From NCBI GenBank assembly GCA_964568355.1, contig CAZMRK010000513.1, forward strand, positions 1-9,121: a DNA stretch of 9,121 bases, read 5' to 3'. Positions 8,101 to 9,121 of the stretch are shown one piece after another. A model generated the notes under the pieces. That model was not told where the DNA came from. It made no database searches and saw only the letters and a list, made by a program, of their open reading frames with translations. The DNA is from JAJPJX01 sp964568355 (GTDB lineage Bacteria > Acidobacteriota > Terriglobia > Bryobacterales > Bryobacteraceae). The translations under genes and the position numbers were made by a program. Position 1 is the stretch's first letter, and every line of letters begins with the position of its first letter.

Positions 8101-8483
8101 ATCGGCGAGAACATGCCCGGAGGCACGATACGCAGAATGGTCTGGGACATGGCCGCCACCTGGGCTAACGCCATCTCCACTTTCACCTTGGGATGGAAAA
8201 ATACCCGAATGACGGAGATCCCGTTGTACGACTGTGACTCGATGTGCTCGATGTCATTTACGGTGGTCGTCAGACCGCGCTCGAAGATGGTGACCACGCG
8301 CTTCTCCATTTCGACCGGAGAAAGGCCGTTGTAGGTCCACACCACGCTGATAACGGGAATATCGATATACGGGAAGATATCCACCGGCATGGAGGTGATC
8401 GCGAAGCCGCCCAGCAACGCGATAATCACAGCCATGACGACAAAGGTATAGGGACGGCGTAGAGCTAATCTGACGATCCACAT
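5145..8483 (-). CDS. RND efflux transporter permease (AcrB/HAE-1-like)
   Basis: Inner-membrane proton-driven pump of the RND superfamily, 1112 residues (about 1020-1050 is usual for AcrB types). The N-terminus MWIVRLALRRPYTFVV and the segment PVDIFPYIDIP are typical of the family and support the ATG start, although no strong ribosome site precedes it. TM1 is about 12-31, TM2-6 about 330-490, TM7 about 541-561, and TM8-12 about 930-1090, with two large periplasmic porter/docking loops between. The TM4 proton-relay pair is Asp401/Asp402 (GILVDDATVEIEN). In TM11 the motif RLRPVMMT retains the Arg (1027) and Thr (1034) equivalent to AcrB Arg971 and Thr978. In TM10 the position of AcrB Lys940 is Ala997 (GVATANSIL). 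A Ser/Ala/Asn/Pro-rich insert occupies about 808-853 in the second periplasmic loop. Drug or hydrophobic-compound export is more likely than metal export, but the substrate is unknown. First gene of the efflux operon. Confidence 0.94.
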   Translation of the reverse strand: MWIVRLALRRPYTFVVMAVIIALLGGFAITSMPVDIFPYIDIPVISVVWTYNGLSPVEMEKRVVTIFERGLTTTVNDIEHIESQSYNGISVIRVFFHPKVKVEMALAQVAAMSQTILRIVPPGMFSPIILKYDASSVPVLQLGLRSKTLSEQELFDLGQNFIRTQLATVQGASLPLPYGGRMRQIMVDLDPGQLFAKGLSATDVSNALTAQNLILPAGTAKIGDREYQVKVNSSPELVSQLNDLPIRNVNGATVYMKDVAQVRDGFLVQTNIARTNGSRGALLTVLKNGQASTLAIVNAVKAALPKILAGLPPELEVRQLFDQSLFVRAAIGGVLREALIAAFLTGMMILLFLGSWRSTLIVCISIPLSILTSLIVLSLMGQTINVMTLGGLALAVGILVDDATVEIENTHRNMAMKKPLVRAVLDGAQQIAAPAFVSTLSICIVFVPVLLLTGAAKYLFTPLAMAVVFAMLASYLLSRTLIPTMVHYLLKLEVELYAKGEHGESAGGTGIFWRLHYWFNRRFERMRAFYTGLLDWSLDHRPLVLTLFGVFVIGSLGLTALVGRDFFPTVDSGQMRLHARPPAGTRIERSEMIFARIEDEIRKVIPADEVDTIMDNIGLPAGGFNLAFGDSPNISNSDGDILISLNLEKHGPTAEYTDRLRKRLNAKFPDVTFYFEAANITNQILNFGLPAPIDLQVVGRNADLNYKIAQGLREQVAAIPGAADVHIHQVVDAPEIRLNVDRVKAGQLGLTQRDVTNSLLISLSSSGQVAPNQWLNWANGVNYTVAVQTPQYRVDSMDALLHTPISAPLAGVLSVTPNSIAGAANAAVSSIGSSPNQASPAYGNPGSLPASSQLLSNLTTVQRGVTTQIVNHYNVQPLIDVYANVDRRDLGRVGAAVDQIVKQATPKLPKGVTLMVRGQYATMQSSFYRLGLGMIFAVILVYLLMAVNFQSWVDPFIILMALPGAIAGILWMLFVTQTSLSVPSLMGSIMCIGVATANSILMVVFANDEQLEGKGPRAAAFSAGFTRLRPVMMTALAMIMGMLPMALGLGEGGEQNAPLGRAVIGGLLVATVTTLFIVPIVYSYLRKTAPTDFDKRIEVEEQGGEYTELRNA

Positions 8484-8572
8484 TGCAAATGATTCTAGAG
8501 GTTGCCGCTAAGTGCTGATTCCATTATGGAAAATCTACCGATATTTAGGATGATGCGGGCGGGTTACCGGTT

Positions 8573-8592
8573 GATAGCCCTTTCGGGCCATC
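8573..8592 (-). repeat. Hairpin with 8-bp stem and GAAA loop
   Basis: Read on the minus strand, the arms GATGGCCC and GGGCTATC pair over 8 bp (one G-T wobble) around a GAAA tetraloop, a stable GNRA-type hairpin in RNA. Flanking it, CCCGCC (ending the 3' side) and GGCGGA (starting the 5' side), within 8557-8602, can pair to close a larger stem. No T-run follows on either strand, so it is not a standard intrinsic terminator. It could end response-regulator transcription with Rho, or be a structured leader of the efflux operon. Confidence 0.45.
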
Positions 8593-8619
8593 GCGATCCG
8601 CCAGACTTTCGAGGTCTCG

Positions 8620-8635
8620 GGAGCTGCGCGGCTCC
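8620..8635 (-). terminator. Possible weak terminator hairpin after the response regulator
   Basis: A 5-bp GC-rich inverted repeat (GGAGC / GCTCC with a 6-base loop) starts 2 bases after the response regulator stop codon. It has the position of a terminator stem but lacks a following T-run on the minus strand, so it may only stabilise the 3' end of the message or be chance. Confidence 0.25.
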
Positions 8636-8637
8636 GT

Positions 8638-9121
8638 TTATGGTAAGTGGATGACCCCACGCTGGATGGCGGCGGTAGCCGCCTGCGTGCGGTCCTCTAC
8701 TCCCAGTTTACTCAGAATGTTCTTCACGTGGTTTTTGACGGTGTGCTCGGCAATGTGCAGTTCAAAGGCGATCTGCTTGTTCCCCAGGCCGCGCACGATC
8801 AGAGCCAGCACTTCCATCTCGCGCGGGCTCAGGTTGGGACGGGGAATCTGCGCCGCCAGCGCCGAAGCCACCGCCGCCGGAAGATAACGCTCGCCGGCAT
8901 AGACGGCGCGGATGGCTTTCAGCAGTTCGTCATGCAGCACGTCTTTGGTGAGATACGCCTGCACGCCGGCCTGCAGCGCACGATGAATGTCCTCGTCGCC
9001 GCCATAGGTGGTCAGCGCCACAATGCGGGCCTGAGGGGAATCGCGCCGGATGAGCTCGGCAGCCTCGACACCGGACATCACGGGCATACGGAGATCCATC
9101 AGCACCACATCGGGACGATGC
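8638..9121 (-). CDS. NarL/FixJ-family response regulator (LuxR-type HTH), 5' partial
   Basis: Two-component transcription regulator; about 161 C-terminal residues of an expected 205-220 are inside the window and the frame stays open to the right edge, where the visible protein begins HRPDVVLMD. The receiver part shows the phospho-acceptor Asp in VLMDLRMP, the signalling Thr in VALTTY and the conserved Lys in AYLTKD. After a short linker, the GerE/LuxR helix-turn-helix runs from LSPREMEVLALIVRGLGNKQIA through EHTVKNHVKNILSKLGV to the C-terminus. The early acidic residues, and any cognate histidine kinase, lie outside the window. It is on the same strand as the efflux operon and 154 bp upstream of it, so it is a candidate regulator of that operon; this is inferred from position only. 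Confidence 0.93.
   Translation of the reverse strand, partial: HRPDVVLMDLRMPVMSGVEAAELIRRDSPQARIVALTTYGGDEDIHRALQAGVQAYLTKDVLHDELLKAIRAVYAGERYLPAAVASALAAQIPRPNLSPREMEVLALIVRGLGNKQIAFELHIAEHTVKNHVKNILSKLGVEDRTQAATAAIQRGVIHLP

Larger units (their letters stand above)
8484..8637 (-). promoter_or_regulatory. Leader / promoter region of the efflux operon
   Basis: This 154-bp gap separates the response regulator stop from the permease start and is the only place in the window where a promoter for the efflux operon would be expected. The minus strand has an AT-rich stretch around 8515-8550 with CATAAT (complement of 8523-8528) as a possible -10 box. The hexamer 17 bp upstream is a poor -35 match, so the promoter call is weak; an activator-dependent promoter would fit. 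The half nearer the response regulator is GC-rich and full of inverted repeats, listed separately. No convincing Shine-Dalgarno sequence is seen before the permease ATG. Confidence 0.4.

Noticed and set aside
8557..8602. Known riboswitch (c-di-GMP or guanidine classes considered)
   Set aside because: The GAAA loop and the GGTAACC-like piece recall parts of some classes, but the conserved cores (for example the ACGR loops of guanidine-II) are absent.

Overview
The window is GC-rich (around 60% by eye) and densely coding. It reads as a chromosomal segment of an Acidobacteriota member, most plausibly of the Solibacter/Bryobacter group. This placement is inferred from the style of the proteins: a COG3618-type amidohydrolase of the form common in Solibacter, a TolC-like protein with a long Gly/Ser/Thr/Pro/Asn-rich insertion, and an RND permease with the signature GVATANSIL. 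No rRNA or other phylogenetic marker is present, so the taxonomy is tentative.

Layout from left to right. (1) Positions 1-798, plus strand: the 3' part of an amidohydrolase_2 family metal-dependent hydrolase whose start lies left of the window. (2) Positions 788-1735, minus: an Rsm22-family (METTL17-like) SAM-dependent methyltransferase with an Fe-S type cysteine set. It converges on gene 1 with an 11-bp overlap of the 3' ends. (3) Positions 1802-3694, minus: a TolC-family outer-membrane channel. (4) Positions 3735-5135, minus: a periplasmic adaptor (membrane fusion protein). (5) Positions 5145-8483, minus: an RND inner-membrane permease. (6) Positions 8638-9121, minus: the 3' part of a NarL/LuxR-type response regulator that runs off the right edge.

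All genes except the first are transcribed right to left. Genes 5, 4 and 3 form a tight block (gaps of 9 and 40 bp) encoding a complete tripartite efflux system in the order permease, adaptor, outer-membrane channel. The methyltransferase follows 66 bp further on without a convincing terminator and may be reached by read-through. The only substantial noncoding stretch is 8484-8637, between the response regulator and the permease. It contains several inverted repeats, including an 8-bp stem with a GAAA loop enclosed by a possible outer stem, and a weak candidate -10 box. The response regulator is a natural candidate controller of the efflux operon, but this rests on position only.

No mobile element, CRISPR array, tRNA or rRNA was seen. 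Nothing amounts to a clearly new system. The most notable points are departures from family norms: loss of the TM10 lysine in the permease, low-complexity inserts in permease and TolC, a cytoplasmic coiled coil on the adaptor, an Asn in place of the usual beta-8 Asp in the amidohydrolase, and the structured leader.
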